From NCBI RefSeq assembly GCF_007997285.1, contig NZ_VORX01000004.1, positions 62,001 to 126,000 of the forward strand: a DNA stretch of 64,000 bases. The letters run 5' to 3'. The notes beneath the pieces are model-generated. The model made no database searches. It saw nothing but the letters and a program-made list of their open reading frames with translations, and was not told the DNA's origin. The first letter of the stretch is position 1; every line of letters begins with the position of its first letter. Source of the DNA: Gelidibacter salicanalis (GTDB lineage Bacteria > Bacteroidota > Bacteroidia > Flavobacteriales > Flavobacteriaceae). Shown one piece after another: positions 10,019 through 19,243 of this stretch. Made by a program: the position numbers and the translations under genes.

Positions 10019-10026
10019 CAAACCTA
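10019..10026 (-). promoter_or_regulatory. Candidate -7 box for fahA
   Basis: Reads TAGGTTTG on the minus strand, matching TAnnTTTG. A TTG triplet lies 23 bp further upstream (10050-10052). Transcription from here would begin near 10012, downstream of the alternative ATG at 10021, which supports the start at 9982. Confidence 0.45.
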
Positions 10027-10148
10027 CATATTTTTTTTAATTAAAATCCCAAAAAAGACTTAAAATTATGTGGCTTCCAATCAATTTCAAGTTCGATTTA
10101 AATGATATGAAAAATTCTTTTTTTGTCTGAAATAAGTATTGTATTTAG

Positions 10149-10156
10149 TACTTTTG
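10149..10156 (+). promoter_or_regulatory. Candidate -7 box for glyA
   Basis: Reads TACTTTTG, an exact match to TAnnTTTG, with a TTG triplet 23 bp upstream at 10123-10125. It would give a leader of about 50 nt before glyA. Confidence 0.45.
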
Positions 10157-10214
10157 GTTAAACTAAAAATATTCATTAAATCCTTTATTTAAGGGGACTA
10201 AAAACACAACATTT

Positions 10215-11486
10215 ATGCAACGTGACCAACAAATATTTGAGCTTATAGAAGCTGAAAAAGAAAGACAATTACACGGTTTAGAACTTATTGCTTCAGAGAA
10301 TTTTGTGAGCAATCAGGTAATGGAAGCCGCAGGATCAGTTTTGACCAATAAATATGCTGAAGGCTATCCTGGAAAGCGCTATTATGGTGGTTGTGAAGTG
10401 GTAGATGAAGTGGAGCAATTGGCCATTGATCGTGCTAAAGCGTTATTTGGTGCAGCATATGCTAACGTGCAACCGCATTCAGGAAGCCAAGCCAATACTG
10501 CAGTATATTCTATGTGTTTAAAGCCTGGTGATAAAATACTCGGGTTTGATTTGTCGCATGGAGGACATTTAACTCACGGGTCGCCCGTAAATTTTTCTGG
10601 AAAACTTTACAATCCTTCATTTTATGGTGTTGATAAGGAAACAGGATTAATTGACTATAATAAATTAGAAGAAACGGCAAAAAAAGAAAAGCCAAAGATG
10701 ATTATTGCAGGCGCATCTGCTTATTCTCGCGATATGGATTTTGAAGCCTTCAGACAAGTTGCTGATCAGGTGGGGGCGGTATTGATGGCTGATATTTCCC
10801 ATCCTGCTGGTTTAATCGCCAAAGGGATCATGAATGACCCAATGCCACACTGCCACATCGTAACTACCACGACCCATAAAACTTTAAGAGGCCCAAGAGG
10901 AGGTATGATTTTGATGGGCGAAGATTTCGAAAACCCATTTGGCATGAAAGCACCAAAAGGAAATTTAAGAATGATGTCTTCTGTTTTAGATTCGGGTGTA
11001 TTTCCTGGAAATCAAGGAGGACCTTTAGAGCACATTATTGCAGCAAAAGCAATTGCGTTTGGTGAGGCATTGACGGATGAGTTCATGCACTACATGCTGC
11101 AAGTTAAAAATAATGCGGCGGCTATGGCCAAGGCATTTGTGGATAGAGACTACCACATAATTTCTGGTGGAACAGACAACCATATGATGTTGATTGATTT
11201 AAGAAACAAAAACATTACAGGAAAAGATGCTGAACAAGCTTTAGTGAAAGCTGATATTACCGTAAATAAGAACATGGTGCCGTTTGATGATAAATCGCCA
11301 TTTGTAACTTCTGGGATTAGAATAGGAACCCCGGCCATTACTACGAGAGGTTTAAAGGAATCTGATATGGATGCTATCGTCGGTATGATTGATGAAGTAC
11401 TTTCCAATCACGAAAACCAAGATAAATTGGATGCCATTGGCGCCGAAGTGAATGAAATGATGAAAGGAAAACCTTTGTTTGCATAA
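10215..11486 (+). CDS. glyA: Serine hydroxymethyltransferase
   Basis: A 423-residue PLP enzyme that interconverts serine and glycine and supplies methylene-tetrahydrofolate. Visible motifs are LIASENFVS near residue 22, [13 protein letters not shown] near residue 47, [12 protein letters not shown] near residue 84, the [15 protein letters not shown] loop, and [14 protein letters not shown] near residue 216, where the lysine binds PLP. Length and order are standard, with no breaks. It is transcribed alone between a divergent fahA promoter and a strong terminator. Confidence 0.97.
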   Translation: MQRDQQIFELIEAEKERQLHGLELIASENFVSNQVMEAAGSVLTNKYAEGYPGKRYYGGCEVVDEVEQLAIDRAKALFGAAYANVQPHSGSQANTAVYSMCLKPGDKILGFDLSHGGHLTHGSPVNFSGKLYNPSFYGVDKETGLIDYNKLEETAKKEKPKMIIAGASAYSRDMDFEAFRQVADQVGAVLMADISHPAGLIAKGIMNDPMPHCHIVTTTTHKTLRGPRGGMILMGEDFENPFGMKAPKGNLRMMSSVLDSGVFPGNQGGPLEHIIAAKAIAFGEALTDEFMHYMLQVKNNAAAMAKAFVDRDYHIISGGTDNHMMLIDLRNKNITGKDAEQALVKADITVNKNMVPFDDKSPFVTSGIRIGTPAITTRGLKESDMDAIVGMIDEVLSNHENQDKLDAIGAEVNEMMKGKPLFA

Positions 11487-11515
11487 ATAATTGGCCCCCT
11501 TTTCTGGGCACGGAT

Positions 11516-11555
11516 AGACCTCACATGTTTTAATACTTGTGAGGTCTTTTTATTT
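11516..11555 (+). terminator. Terminator after glyA
   Basis: An inverted repeat AGACCTCACA/TGTGAGGTCT (11516-11525 and 11538-11547) is followed by TTTTATTTT. Confidence 0.85.
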
Positions 11556-11583
11556 TATGCAATAATCGGGGTAGAGCAGTGGT

Positions 11584-13146
11584 TTACTCTTCAAATACCA
11601 TATGTTGGTACGCACCTAAATCTGGTGCAGCAGTTCTTGATTGTTTGAGAAGGTCAAAAGGCACCTGATTTGAATATAAATTTGGCCCAACCACATTTAT
11701 GGCGGCTGAATTCTGGCCAATGCTCAAATTATTCTTTTGAGGATCTCGGAAATCAGGATCTTGGTTATACACCACGTTGTCGTATAAGGCCGTGTTTTTA
11801 AAATCGTAATTTGCGTCGGTTCCAAAACGGTTATTGGGATCGTCAAATTTGACCAAACTATTGGTGAATTTAAAGTTGAAATCGGCGCCCGGTTCTTCTT
11901 CTAAGAGAAATTCAGGATTGTCATTTCCGTAAATGATGCAATTATTAAAATTGGCTGCTGAAAGGGCATTGGTTTTAACTGAATCATCTTCTAAAATTTC
12001 AAAATTATTAAGGTAGAGGGCAGGAAATTGTCGGAAACTATTTGACCAGTAATTGGCTATGGTGCAATGGGTGAAATTATAAGATCCTCCGTAAGTGCCT
12101 GCAAAAGCTGATTGCCCCGCGATATTAAACACCACGTTTTCTGCAGTAATTGAAGTGGCGCGACCTAAAATCCCGAAATTACTCGAGTTATAGATTTTAG
12201 AGTTTTTGATGGTTAACTTCGGGATGTTTGTGTTTTGATTATTCTCCGCAAGAATTCCAATGGTGGCATTCTTAATGGTTGCATAATTAAACTCATTTTC
12301 CTTGCTCCCCTGAAACAACCAAATAGTGCCCCATTGTCCTGGAATATTTTTAAACAACGGTTCTAAACGGTCGCTTTCAAAAATGACTTCATTGACCATA
12401 GTGGTTTGGTCAGGGCTAAATGCACCGTTCACCTTTAAGGATGCGTTTTTAGTTATCAAAATACCTGAATTAGAATGAAAATGGACGCGTGCGCCTGCAT
12501 CTATTGTGAGGGTTTTATTCTCAGCGACTCCCGCATATCCATAAATGACGTAAGGTTTAGCGTTAGTAAACTTCAATTCTGAATCGTTTAAAAATCGACC
12601 TTGAATCTCAGTTTTATCGGCAACACCATCGTCATCTAAGTCGAAGGTTAAGGTTTCTACTAGTCCTTGCGAATCTTTATTCGGATAGATGAAAACGGCA
12701 TCTTTCACCAGGGTGACCAGATTAACTTTCTGCAGATTGGTACCACGATCAAATTCAATCACATCCGTATATAAAAACTGATTTTTTGAAGTGACGAGAG
12801 TCTGAATATCGATGGTTGTTTCAATAAATATGAACAGGCTGTCTTTGGCTAATATTTCAACATTCTGAAATTCTTTTCCCGCCATACCATCAACATTAAG
12901 TCGGTAGCTTGAAGCCTGACCTTGACCCAATCGTAAAGTTGGAATGGAGATGTCCTGATCTGATCTATTAAACACTTTTAAATTATAGGTGCTGGAGCCA
13001 ATATTTGTAAATACAGTATCTAAATATACCGTGTTTTTGGAAAAGGTTAATTCACCTTGACTCGGTTGAAAGTCGAAATCTTTACGGCATGAACTCCATA
13101 AAATTAGGGTAAGACATGTAAGACAAAAGTAAAGGCTTCTTTTCAT
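11584..13146 (-). CDS. Surface lipoprotein with predicted right-handed beta-helix
   Basis: A 520-residue protein with a lipoprotein signal (lipobox SSC, Cys20). Residues 30-160 resemble a beta-sandwich (LTFSKNTVYLDTVFTNIGSSTYNLKVFN). From about residue 195 the chain has repeated short strands ending in asparagine or glycine turns (NKTLTIDAGARVHFHSNSGI, FNYATIKNATIGI, LTIKNSKIYNSSNFGI, FNNCIIYGN), typical of parallel beta-helix folds such as pectate lyase-like proteins. No catalytic site can be assigned, so it may bind or scaffold rather than cleave. Similar proteins are common and unassigned in Bacteroidota. The next gene on this strand is separated by 162 bp. Confidence 0.75.
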   Translation of the reverse strand: MKRSLYFCLTCLTLILWSSCRKDFDFQPSQGELTFSKNTVYLDTVFTNIGSSTYNLKVFNRSDQDISIPTLRLGQGQASSYRLNVDGMAGKEFQNVEILAKDSLFIFIETTIDIQTLVTSKNQFLYTDVIEFDRGTNLQKVNLVTLVKDAVFIYPNKDSQGLVETLTFDLDDDGVADKTEIQGRFLNDSELKFTNAKPYVIYGYAGVAENKTLTIDAGARVHFHSNSGILITKNASLKVNGAFSPDQTTMVNEVIFESDRLEPLFKNIPGQWGTIWLFQGSKENEFNYATIKNATIGILAENNQNTNIPKLTIKNSKIYNSSNFGILGRATSITAENVVFNIAGQSAFAGTYGGSYNFTHCTIANYWSNSFRQFPALYLNNFEILEDDSVKTNALSAANFNNCIIYGNDNPEFLLEEEPGADFNFKFTNSLVKFDDPNNRFGTDANYDFKNTALYDNVVYNQDPDFRDPQKNNLSIGQNSAAINVVGPNLYSNQVPFDLLKQSRTAAPDLGAYQHMVFEE

Positions 13147-13308
13147 TGTGACGTTCCGTTCATATAAGATTCAAAAATATAACTTTTGAAATTATGAAGT
13201 TGCTTGAACGCTTTAATTAATTTAGTAATGTCTCAAGTAAAGCAATTTTTATAAGCAGATTCTCAAAAGATTAGAAAGAGTATTAAAGCAGCAGATGCAA
13301 AACTTTGG

Positions 13309-14070
13309 TTAACGCTGTTGACTTTCGGCAAGGATTACTCTAAATCCCTCACTATATTCTAAAAATTTGTCAATTAGATAAATGCTGTTTTCGGACTGTA
13401 GAAGTAAGGAAGACATGTTTTTCGTCTCACAATATGTAAAGAAAAGATGTTTATAATCTTTGGTAATATTCAAATTTAGGAGTAGAAAGTTGTCGTTAAA
13501 AAAAGGATCCTTTTCAAATAAAGTGGCTAAATCTGATGCTTCTACCGTGGTTTCAACAACTTCTTCTGGCTGGTTATCTTTTGGCGTTTTACGAGCGAAA
13601 AGTTTTTGAATGCGCCTACCAATCTCTAAAAAATCAATTGGACCGGCGTTCGCATTTGGTCTTCTGTACAAGTGGGGGTTGCGCTCGACATCCGTCTTAA
13701 ATTGTTTGTTAATCCTATTGGTCTCTTCCTTTTCGTCCATTTTTTTTTCGGCAATAGGTCCTTTAATATCCACTTCGTCCAATTCATTGAGGATTTTTTT
13801 AAGTTCGAAAACCTGATCGCCTTCCATATGTGTTTTTAAAACGACAACTTGTTTGGTGTGATGAAATAGCGAACTGAAGAGCAGCGTATCGTTGATTTGC
13901 GCGTAAATTGTAAAATTACCACGACCGTCAGTTGATGTGATACTTTTGGAACTGACGTTCATTATTTTGGCACCTGAAATAGGCGCTTCCGCGTCATATA
14001 GCGTTCCTGTAATTTGTTGTGAAAACATTATTGAAGTGCACAGACAGAAGAAAAACGTAATTTTAAACAC
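13309..14070 (-). CDS. Secreted protein with carboxypeptidase regulatory-like domain
   Basis: A 253-residue protein with a signal peptide (about residues 1-17, cut near FSQQ). Residues 18-95 form a CarboxypepD_reg-like beta-sandwich: QITGTLYDAEAPISGAKIMN, a TDGRGNFTIYA turn and LLFSSLFHHTKQVV. This fold usually heads TonB-dependent receptors in this phylum, but here no barrel follows. The rest is charged (KKMDEKEETNRINKQFK) and then helical. It probably acts in the periplasm; its partner is unknown. Confidence 0.75.
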   Translation of the reverse strand: MFKITFFFCLCTSIMFSQQITGTLYDAEAPISGAKIMNVSSKSITSTDGRGNFTIYAQINDTLLFSSLFHHTKQVVVLKTHMEGDQVFELKKILNELDEVDIKGPIAEKKMDEKEETNRINKQFKTDVERNPHLYRRPNANAGPIDFLEIGRRIQKLFARKTPKDNQPEEVVETTVEASDLATLFEKDPFFNDNFLLLNLNITKDYKHLFFTYCETKNMSSLLLQSENSIYLIDKFLEYSEGFRVILAESQQR

Positions 14071-14161
14071 TAGGGATTGGTTTGGTTGAGAGTAAATTAA
14101 ACCAATTTAGGGGTACGCAAGTGGTTTGTTAAGAGACTTTAACAGCTTTTTTAATTTTAAT

Positions 14162-14551
14162 TTAACTAAAAAGTGTTCGGATCTCGTCGGTAATTCGTGC
14201 GGGTTTCATATTATGTTGTGCCACCAAGCACCATTTGGTCGCTGAAGACGCCAAAAGCTTATCGGTATTCTTGTTATAAATTTCGACCATTCGGATGCAA
14301 GTAACTCCACCAGATTCTTTAATATACGTTTTAAGAGTCAACACATCACCTAGAATAGCAGGATTTTTGTAAGAGATGTCATGATTTAGAAGTACCCAAA
14401 AATAGTCTTCGAGCATTTGTTTAGTAGCAGTGGTATTCCAATGTTGTTCCGCGACATCTTGCACCCATTGCACATACCGGACATTATTGACATGGTTGAG
14501 GTGATCCAGATCATCTTGTGTGACAATGATATGTATTTCGAAAGTTTGCAT
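14162..14551 (-). CDS. Acyl-CoA thioesterase, 4HBT hotdog family
   Basis: A 129-residue single hotdog-fold protein of normal length. The family signature DHLNHVNNVRYVQWVQDVAEQHW lies near residues 15-37, with the aspartate or histidine positions expected for the 4-hydroxybenzoyl-CoA thioesterase group. It probably hydrolyses an acyl-CoA in the cytoplasm; the sequence does not reveal the acyl group. It stands 62 bp downstream of the glutaminyl cyclotransferase gene on the same strand and may share its transcript. Confidence 0.85.
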   Translation of the reverse strand: MQTFEIHIIVTQDDLDHLNHVNNVRYVQWVQDVAEQHWNTTATKQMLEDYFWVLLNHDISYKNPAILGDVLTLKTYIKESGGVTCIRMVEIYNKNTDKLLASSATKWCLVAQHNMKPARITDEIRTLFS

Positions 14552-14613
14552 AGGATTTCAGTTAATCGTTATTTGACAATGTAAAGTTATTCTGACCTCA
14601 TAAATAACTGTAA

Positions 14614-15651
14614 CTATTTCACGAAAACTTCTACTTCAAACAATTTATCCCAATCTTTTCCCGTCACAAAAATGGTCTTTGTGGTAGGGTTGTAGGCAAT
14701 ACCATTTAACACGTCCAAATCTGGATGTTGTTTTACTAGCTTTTGTAGTGGTGAGAAATCAATCACGCCTTCTACTGCGCCATTTTCGGGATTAATGATC
14801 AACACGCCATTTCGTTGATAGATGTTCGCGTAGATTTTGCCGTTGATGTATTCTAATTCATTCAAATTATCAATTTTTCCGGTATTGGTAAAAATTTGGA
14901 TATAGTCCTCTTCAGCTAAAGTTTCTGAATTAAGCTTCCATATCTTATTGCTGCCATCTGATTTATAAATAACTTTTCCGTCATTACATAATCCCCAGCC
15001 TTCTTTGCTCTTCCCGTAATTAAAACTTCCAGTTTTCTCTAATGTTTCTGCGTTGTAAACTAAACCAATGCCTTCTTTCCAAGTGAGTTGATATACCTTA
15101 TCATTCAGTACCGTAAGACCTTCGCCAAAAAATTGATTGTCGAGATTGATACTTTTAATATTCTCTCCAGTTTCATGCTTTACCTTGCGCAATTTAGATT
15201 CGCCATATTGCCCTGTACTTTCATACAATATTCCGTTATAAAATTCTAAGCCTTGAGTATAGGATGTGATGTCGTGTGGATATTCATTAAGAATTTTGTA
15301 GCTATAAATAACCGGAGCTTTATCATTTAAAACTGTAATGTTTGTAGAGGTTTCCTCCGAAGTATCCTCATACGTTACTTTGGCCGTCAATTGATGCACG
15401 CCTAAAGGTAAATTGTTGGTCGTAAAATTATCTTCTACTGTTTTACCATTTAAGTGATAGGTGATTTCTGAGATGGTTTTGTTTTTTGGATTGTCAATAG
15501 ACAATTTAAGGGTCTCACCTAAGGCAATTGTATTGTTCGTAGCACCTGTTTTAAGAGAAAAGTTGCTTTTTTTACCGTTTGGATTATCACCACATGTCCA
15601 TAATAAAAGACTTAAGACAGTGATTATAAAAAGTTTAGTTGAAGACATCAT
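14614..15651 (-). CDS. Glutaminyl-peptide cyclotransferase (lipoprotein)
   Basis: A 345-residue protein with a lipoprotein signal (lipobox LLWTC, Cys20). Residues 30-110 form a beta-sandwich of Ig-like character, and residues 115-345 match the five-bladed propeller of plant and bacterial glutamine cyclotransferases: YPHDITSYTQGLEFYNGILYESTGQYG, then FFGEGLTVLNDKVYQLTWKEG and NELEYINGKIYANIYQ. It would convert N-terminal glutamine to pyroglutamate in the cell envelope. A second ATG three bases downstream (15648) is an equal candidate start. Confidence 0.88.
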   Translation of the reverse strand: MMSSTKLFIITVLSLLLWTCGDNPNGKKSNFSLKTGATNNTIALGETLKLSIDNPKNKTISEITYHLNGKTVEDNFTTNNLPLGVHQLTAKVTYEDTSEETSTNITVLNDKAPVIYSYKILNEYPHDITSYTQGLEFYNGILYESTGQYGESKLRKVKHETGENIKSINLDNQFFGEGLTVLNDKVYQLTWKEGIGLVYNAETLEKTGSFNYGKSKEGWGLCNDGKVIYKSDGSNKIWKLNSETLAEEDYIQIFTNTGKIDNLNELEYINGKIYANIYQRNGVLIINPENGAVEGVIDFSPLQKLVKQHPDLDVLNGIAYNPTTKTIFVTGKDWDKLFEVEVFVK

Positions 15652-15702
15652 TGTTTTAATTTTTAAAGCAAGGTATTTAATTAAATTCAGTTTAAAAAAT
15701 CA

Positions 15703-15732
15703 TTGCAAAAGTAGTAAAAGATTGTATCTTTG
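15703..15732 (+). promoter_or_regulatory. Promoter of SRP RNA gene
   Basis: TTG at 15703-15705, a 19-bp spacer, then TATCTTTG at 15725-15732. Both elements and the spacing match the Bacteroidota housekeeping promoter, and the predicted start (about 15738) coincides with the 5' end of the SRP RNA helix. It is the clearest promoter in the window. Confidence 0.8.
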
Positions 15733-15735
15733 CAG

Positions 15736-15836
15736 CTGGCAAGTCCTACACAACCAGCTCCTGCTGAATCCTCCAGGGCGGGAACGCAGCAAAGGTAAGT
15801 GGTCGTAGCGGTGTGATGTAGGTAGCTTGCCTTTTT
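15736..15836 (+). ncRNA. ffs: Small signal recognition particle RNA (4.5S type)
   Basis: About 100 nt with closing ends GGCAAG (15738-15743) and CTTGCC (15826-15831) and the conserved apical domain: CCTCCAGGGCGGGAACGCAG followed by CAAAGG, i.e. the symmetric loop and tetraloop region that binds the Ffh M-domain. The helix closes directly into a run of T residues that serves as terminator. It acts in co-translational targeting of membrane proteins. It is preceded by a consensus promoter, and the exact ends are estimated to within a few bases. Confidence 0.92.
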
Positions 15837-15955
15837 TTATGCGCTATAGTGAAATCCTTTTCTTAAGGAAACTTCTTTTACATATCTTCTTCCTATTTTA
15901 GCTTCCAGAAACGAGTTCAAACTCAAATTACACATTTTTTAATCAGTTAGTTTAC

Positions 15956-16759
15956 ATGTCTAAAGTTGTATTAATTACCGGTGGATCATCAGGAATTGGT
16001 AAATCTGTGGGTGAATATTTATCCCAAAAGGGGTTTACGGTTTATGGCACCAGCAGAAGCCCTGAACGTTACCCTGACAGTATGTTTAGTTTGGTGAAAT
16101 TGGACGTGGCGGATTCAGATTCTATAAATGAAGCCGTTAAAACCGTTTTAGCGAAGAGTGGACGTTTGGATGTTTTAATCAACAATGCTGGCGCTGGCAT
16201 CACTGGACCGATTGAGGAAATTCCAGATGCTGAAATTAAACGCAATTTCGAGACCAATTTCTTTGGACCAATCCGTGTTATTAAAGCAGTATTACCACAA
16301 ATGAGAGTCCAAAATTCGGGTCTTATTATTAATGTCACTTCAATTGCGGGATATATGGGCTTGCCTTACAGAGGTGTGTACAGTGCTAGTAAAGGAGCGT
16401 TAGAATTAATTACCGAGGCCTTTCGAATGGAAATTAAAGCATTTAATATTCACATGACCAATGTGGCACCGGGAGATTTTGCCACCAATATAGCTGCAGG
16501 ACGGTATCATGCTCCAATTTTGGAGAATTCGCCTTATAAAAAACAATATGCAGACACCCTAAAATTGATGGACTCCCACGTCAGCAGTGGCAAAGATCCG
16601 CAGCTCATGGCCGATGCGATTTATAAAGTCATCACGATAACACATCCTAAAATTCATTATAAGGTAGGGGAGTTCATGCAAAAATTTTCTATCGCACTAA
16701 AGCGCATCTTACCAGACAAGGTGTACGAACGTATGCTGATGAATCATTATAAATTATAA
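15956..16759 (+). CDS. Short-chain dehydrogenase/reductase
   Basis: A 267-residue classical SDR with a Rossmann fold. The cofactor loop TGGSSGIG is at residues 8-15, NNAG is near residue 77, the catalytic serine lies in the strand LIINVTSIAGY, and the active-site YSASK is near residue 144. The length and the C-terminal extension (HYKVGEFMQKFSIALKRILP) fit the group that reduces hydroxysteroid, retinol or fatty-acyl type substrates, but the substrate cannot be told from sequence. It is monocistronic between the SRP RNA and the aldolase gene. Confidence 0.9.
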   Translation: MSKVVLITGGSSGIGKSVGEYLSQKGFTVYGTSRSPERYPDSMFSLVKLDVADSDSINEAVKTVLAKSGRLDVLINNAGAGITGPIEEIPDAEIKRNFETNFFGPIRVIKAVLPQMRVQNSGLIINVTSIAGYMGLPYRGVYSASKGALELITEAFRMEIKAFNIHMTNVAPGDFATNIAAGRYHAPILENSPYKKQYADTLKLMDSHVSSGKDPQLMADAIYKVITITHPKIHYKVGEFMQKFSIALKRILPDKVYERMLMNHYKL

Positions 16760-16828
16760 GCCTAAAATCCGCGCTAAGCTGTTGATATGTTTTAATTAAA
16801 TTAAAACAGACCTCGTACATATTAATTG

Positions 16829-16836
16829 TAACTTTG
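16829..16836 (+). promoter_or_regulatory. Candidate -7 box for transaldolase-family gene
   Basis: Reads TAACTTTG, matching TAnnTTTG, 39 bp upstream of the start at 16875. No TTG is found at the ideal distance. Confidence 0.4.
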
Positions 16837-16874
16837 CAGCACTTTAAAAACACAACTAATATATATTATTTTCT

Positions 16875-17528
16875 ATGAAATTTTTTATCGATACCGCTAA
16901 TTTAGAGCAAATTAAAGAAGCCCAAGACATGGGTATTTTAGATGGTGTTACCACCAATCCGTCATTAATGGCTAAAGAAGGCATTACAGGAACGGACAAT
17001 ATCATGAAACACTATGTTAACATTTGCAATTTGGTAGATGGAGATGTTAGTGCAGAGGTTATTGCTACAGATTTTGAAGGCATGGTAAGAGAAGGAGAAG
17101 CGTTAGCGGAACTTCATGAGCAAATTGTGGTGAAGTTACCAATGATTAAGGACGGCGTAAAAGCGTGTAAATATTTTAGCGATAAAGGCATCAAAACAAA
17201 TATGACTTTAGTGTTTTCTGCAGGGCAAGCGTTATTGGCAGCAAAAGCGGGTGCCACTTATGTGTCGCCATTTATTGGTCGTTTGGATGATATCTCAACG
17301 GATGGATTGAACCTTATTGCAGAAATCAGAATGATTTATGATAACTACGGTTTTGAAACTGAAATTTTAGCGGCTTCCGTGCGTCACACAATGCACGTCA
17401 TTGATTGTGCTAAATTAGGAGCTGATGTTATGACTGGTCCATTAAGTTCTATTACAGGCTTGTTGAAACACCCATTGACGGATATCGGTTTAGAGCAATT
17501 TTTAGCAGACTACAACAAAGGAAACTAA
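16875..17528 (+). CDS. fsa: Fructose-6-phosphate aldolase / small transaldolase
   Basis: A 217-residue member of the short (TalC/FSA) transaldolase subfamily. It begins [16 protein letters not shown], has the [14 protein letters not shown] loop near residue 25, the VVKLPM strand with the Schiff-base lysine near residue 85, and [29 protein letters not shown]. It may act as transaldolase in the pentose phosphate pathway or as fructose-6-phosphate aldolase; sequence alone does not decide. It is monocistronic with a strong terminator. Confidence 0.93.
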   Translation: MKFFIDTANLEQIKEAQDMGILDGVTTNPSLMAKEGITGTDNIMKHYVNICNLVDGDVSAEVIATDFEGMVREGEALAELHEQIVVKLPMIKDGVKACKYFSDKGIKTNMTLVFSAGQALLAAKAGATYVSPFIGRLDDISTDGLNLIAEIRMIYDNYGFETEILAASVRHTMHVIDCAKLGADVMTGPLSSITGLLKHPLTDIGLEQFLADYNKGN

Positions 17529-17552
17529 TTTTTTAGCACCTATAGATTAAAA

Positions 17553-17579
17553 GAGGCTCCAAAACGGAGCCTTTTTTTA
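17553..17579 (+). terminator. Terminator after transaldolase-family gene
   Basis: AGGCTCC and GGAGCCT are separated by AAAAC and followed by seven T residues. The T run touches the stop codon of the convergent gene at 17577. Confidence 0.88.
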
Positions 17580-19004
17580 TTGATTTAATTCTTTCAGTTT
17601 ATCTTCAAATGTATTGTGGAACATGTTGTAGTATGTATCTACAATGCGTAAATCCTCATCTATCATAATCATTTTGTAAACACTATTAATGACCAGGGTT
17701 TGCTTCGCGTTGATAGGATCTTTAAATTGATATTCATTCTCACTGGAAAACTTGAATTCATCTAAAGTTTTTTTCCAATATTTCTTATCATTATCGTTGA
17801 TGTTAATGGCTATAAAATTAATATTAGGATACTTTTTCTTTAAGTCCATGATCTTAAAATGGCTGTTCTTATAATGTATCTTCAGATTAGAAGACCAGAA
17901 ATAAATAACTGTGGGCTTGCTAATGATGGTGCTGAGCGCGAGGACTTCGTTATCATAATTTACCAAGTCGACATCAGGAATAACCTTGCCTGGTTTCAAT
18001 TTCCGAATAGCGGTAGCTAAACCTTGGATGTATTCTTTATCTTGAGGGTTGGTGCTTTTGCTGAGGTAAGAGTCTACAATTACCGCCACATCTGTAGAGT
18101 CTTCGCAAACCGAAATAAAATCACGTGCCGTATTTCTTAATAATTTATTTTTTATGGTGTCATTGGAAACGCGATCGTTCATCAATTTTAGTTTCTCCAA
18201 ATTATAAATCACGGAATTTTTATTAAAGATGGCTTGCTCATCTGAATTTGCGTAAAATTCTTCCAGAGCCATATTATTGAAATGGGAATATAAAAAGCGA
18301 TTGTAAATAAAGAAATCGCTAAGAGTGCTAATGTTGTAGTCGATATCATCTCTATAGGCGTAAAATTGGGCAGGCAATTCTTTATAGTTCCTTAAATTTC
18401 TGTAACCATAATACGCAAAAGGATACATTTCCTTGGTGCTGTAATAACTATAATTAATACTTGTTTGTGCAATTTTATCAAAAAGAGGAGAAAGCGTTTT
18501 TTTATCGGAAAAGTCGGAAAGTTCAGTAAGGCGTTCAGTGCGGGCAGAATCAATGTATTTTTCAAAACGTTCTGGTTGCATCTGGGAAATATTCATGAAA
18601 TTGCCCTGATCGGCTTCATTTTCAAGAAATATTTTCACTAAAAAATTATTCTTTTTAGCACCTGAACCTGTAAAAACCAACGATTCGTCAAAATCAATAG
18701 TATTTAATCGCAGCATCACACTATCCTGTGGTTCTAAAAGCACCATTTGGTATTGTCCACCATGGATGAACGTGTAAAGGCCAGATTGTAGTGGGTCTAA
18801 CTTGGTAAAAAAACGATTGCTTTCGTTTAAAAATAAAGTGTCCGAAGTTTCAGATTGGCTGTTTGGAGAGTAAAGTAACACATAGTCGTTGGTTGGGTTG
18901 ATAATTTCACCTCCAAAGTAAGCAGCACCTTCCGCATCATTAGTGTTTTTTTTGCAACCCATGAGCATTGACAAAAGCATTAATGACATAATGTAGATTC
19001 TCAT
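17577..19004 (-). CDS. TlpA-like lipoprotein with cysteine-free thioredoxin fold
   Basis: A 475-residue lipoprotein (lipobox LMGC, Cys17). Residues 25-125 resemble the N-terminal beta domain (DUF4369 type) found before many Bacteroidota TlpA proteins. A helical middle follows, and residues 335-475 form a thioredoxin-like domain: GKVIPDVDLVNYD, then VIYFWSSNLKIHYKNSH where the WCxxC site normally lies. No cysteine is present there (about residues 370-378), so it cannot catalyse disulphide exchange in the usual way. It may bind partners or act as a chaperone. It is transcribed alone. Confidence 0.82.
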   Translation of the reverse strand: MRIYIMSLMLLSMLMGCKKNTNDAEGAAYFGGEIINPTNDYVLLYSPNSQSETSDTLFLNESNRFFTKLDPLQSGLYTFIHGGQYQMVLLEPQDSVMLRLNTIDFDESLVFTGSGAKKNNFLVKIFLENEADQGNFMNISQMQPERFEKYIDSARTERLTELSDFSDKKTLSPLFDKIAQTSINYSYYSTKEMYPFAYYGYRNLRNYKELPAQFYAYRDDIDYNISTLSDFFIYNRFLYSHFNNMALEEFYANSDEQAIFNKNSVIYNLEKLKLMNDRVSNDTIKNKLLRNTARDFISVCEDSTDVAVIVDSYLSKSTNPQDKEYIQGLATAIRKLKPGKVIPDVDLVNYDNEVLALSTIISKPTVIYFWSSNLKIHYKNSHFKIMDLKKKYPNINFIAININDNDKKYWKKTLDEFKFSSENEYQFKDPINAKQTLVINSVYKMIMIDEDLRIVDTYYNMFHNTFEDKLKELNQ

Positions 19005-19213
19005 AAACTAAAAAGATTAGGTGCTGGGTGCGTTGCAAACAAAAATAAAACTAGTTTGTGCACTTTGTTGTTAAGGCGCTGTTAAATGTTTAGATATACC
19101 CTGTCGTAAATGTCTTTTATCTCAGGTAGATACTGATATTTCCGAATATTCACCACTGTAAGTTGACCTCTTAAATAGCGACCAATAAGTTTCATAAAAT
19201 GGTTGTAATTTTA

Positions 19214-19221
19214 TACTTTTG
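19214..19221 (+). promoter_or_regulatory. Candidate -7 box for ABC-F gene
   Basis: Reads TACTTTTG, matching TAnnTTTG. Transcription would start near 19228, which rules out the upstream ATG at 19199 and supports 19244 as the translation start. Confidence 0.45.
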
Positions 19222-19243
19222 CAGCTTATTTAAAACCTATAAA

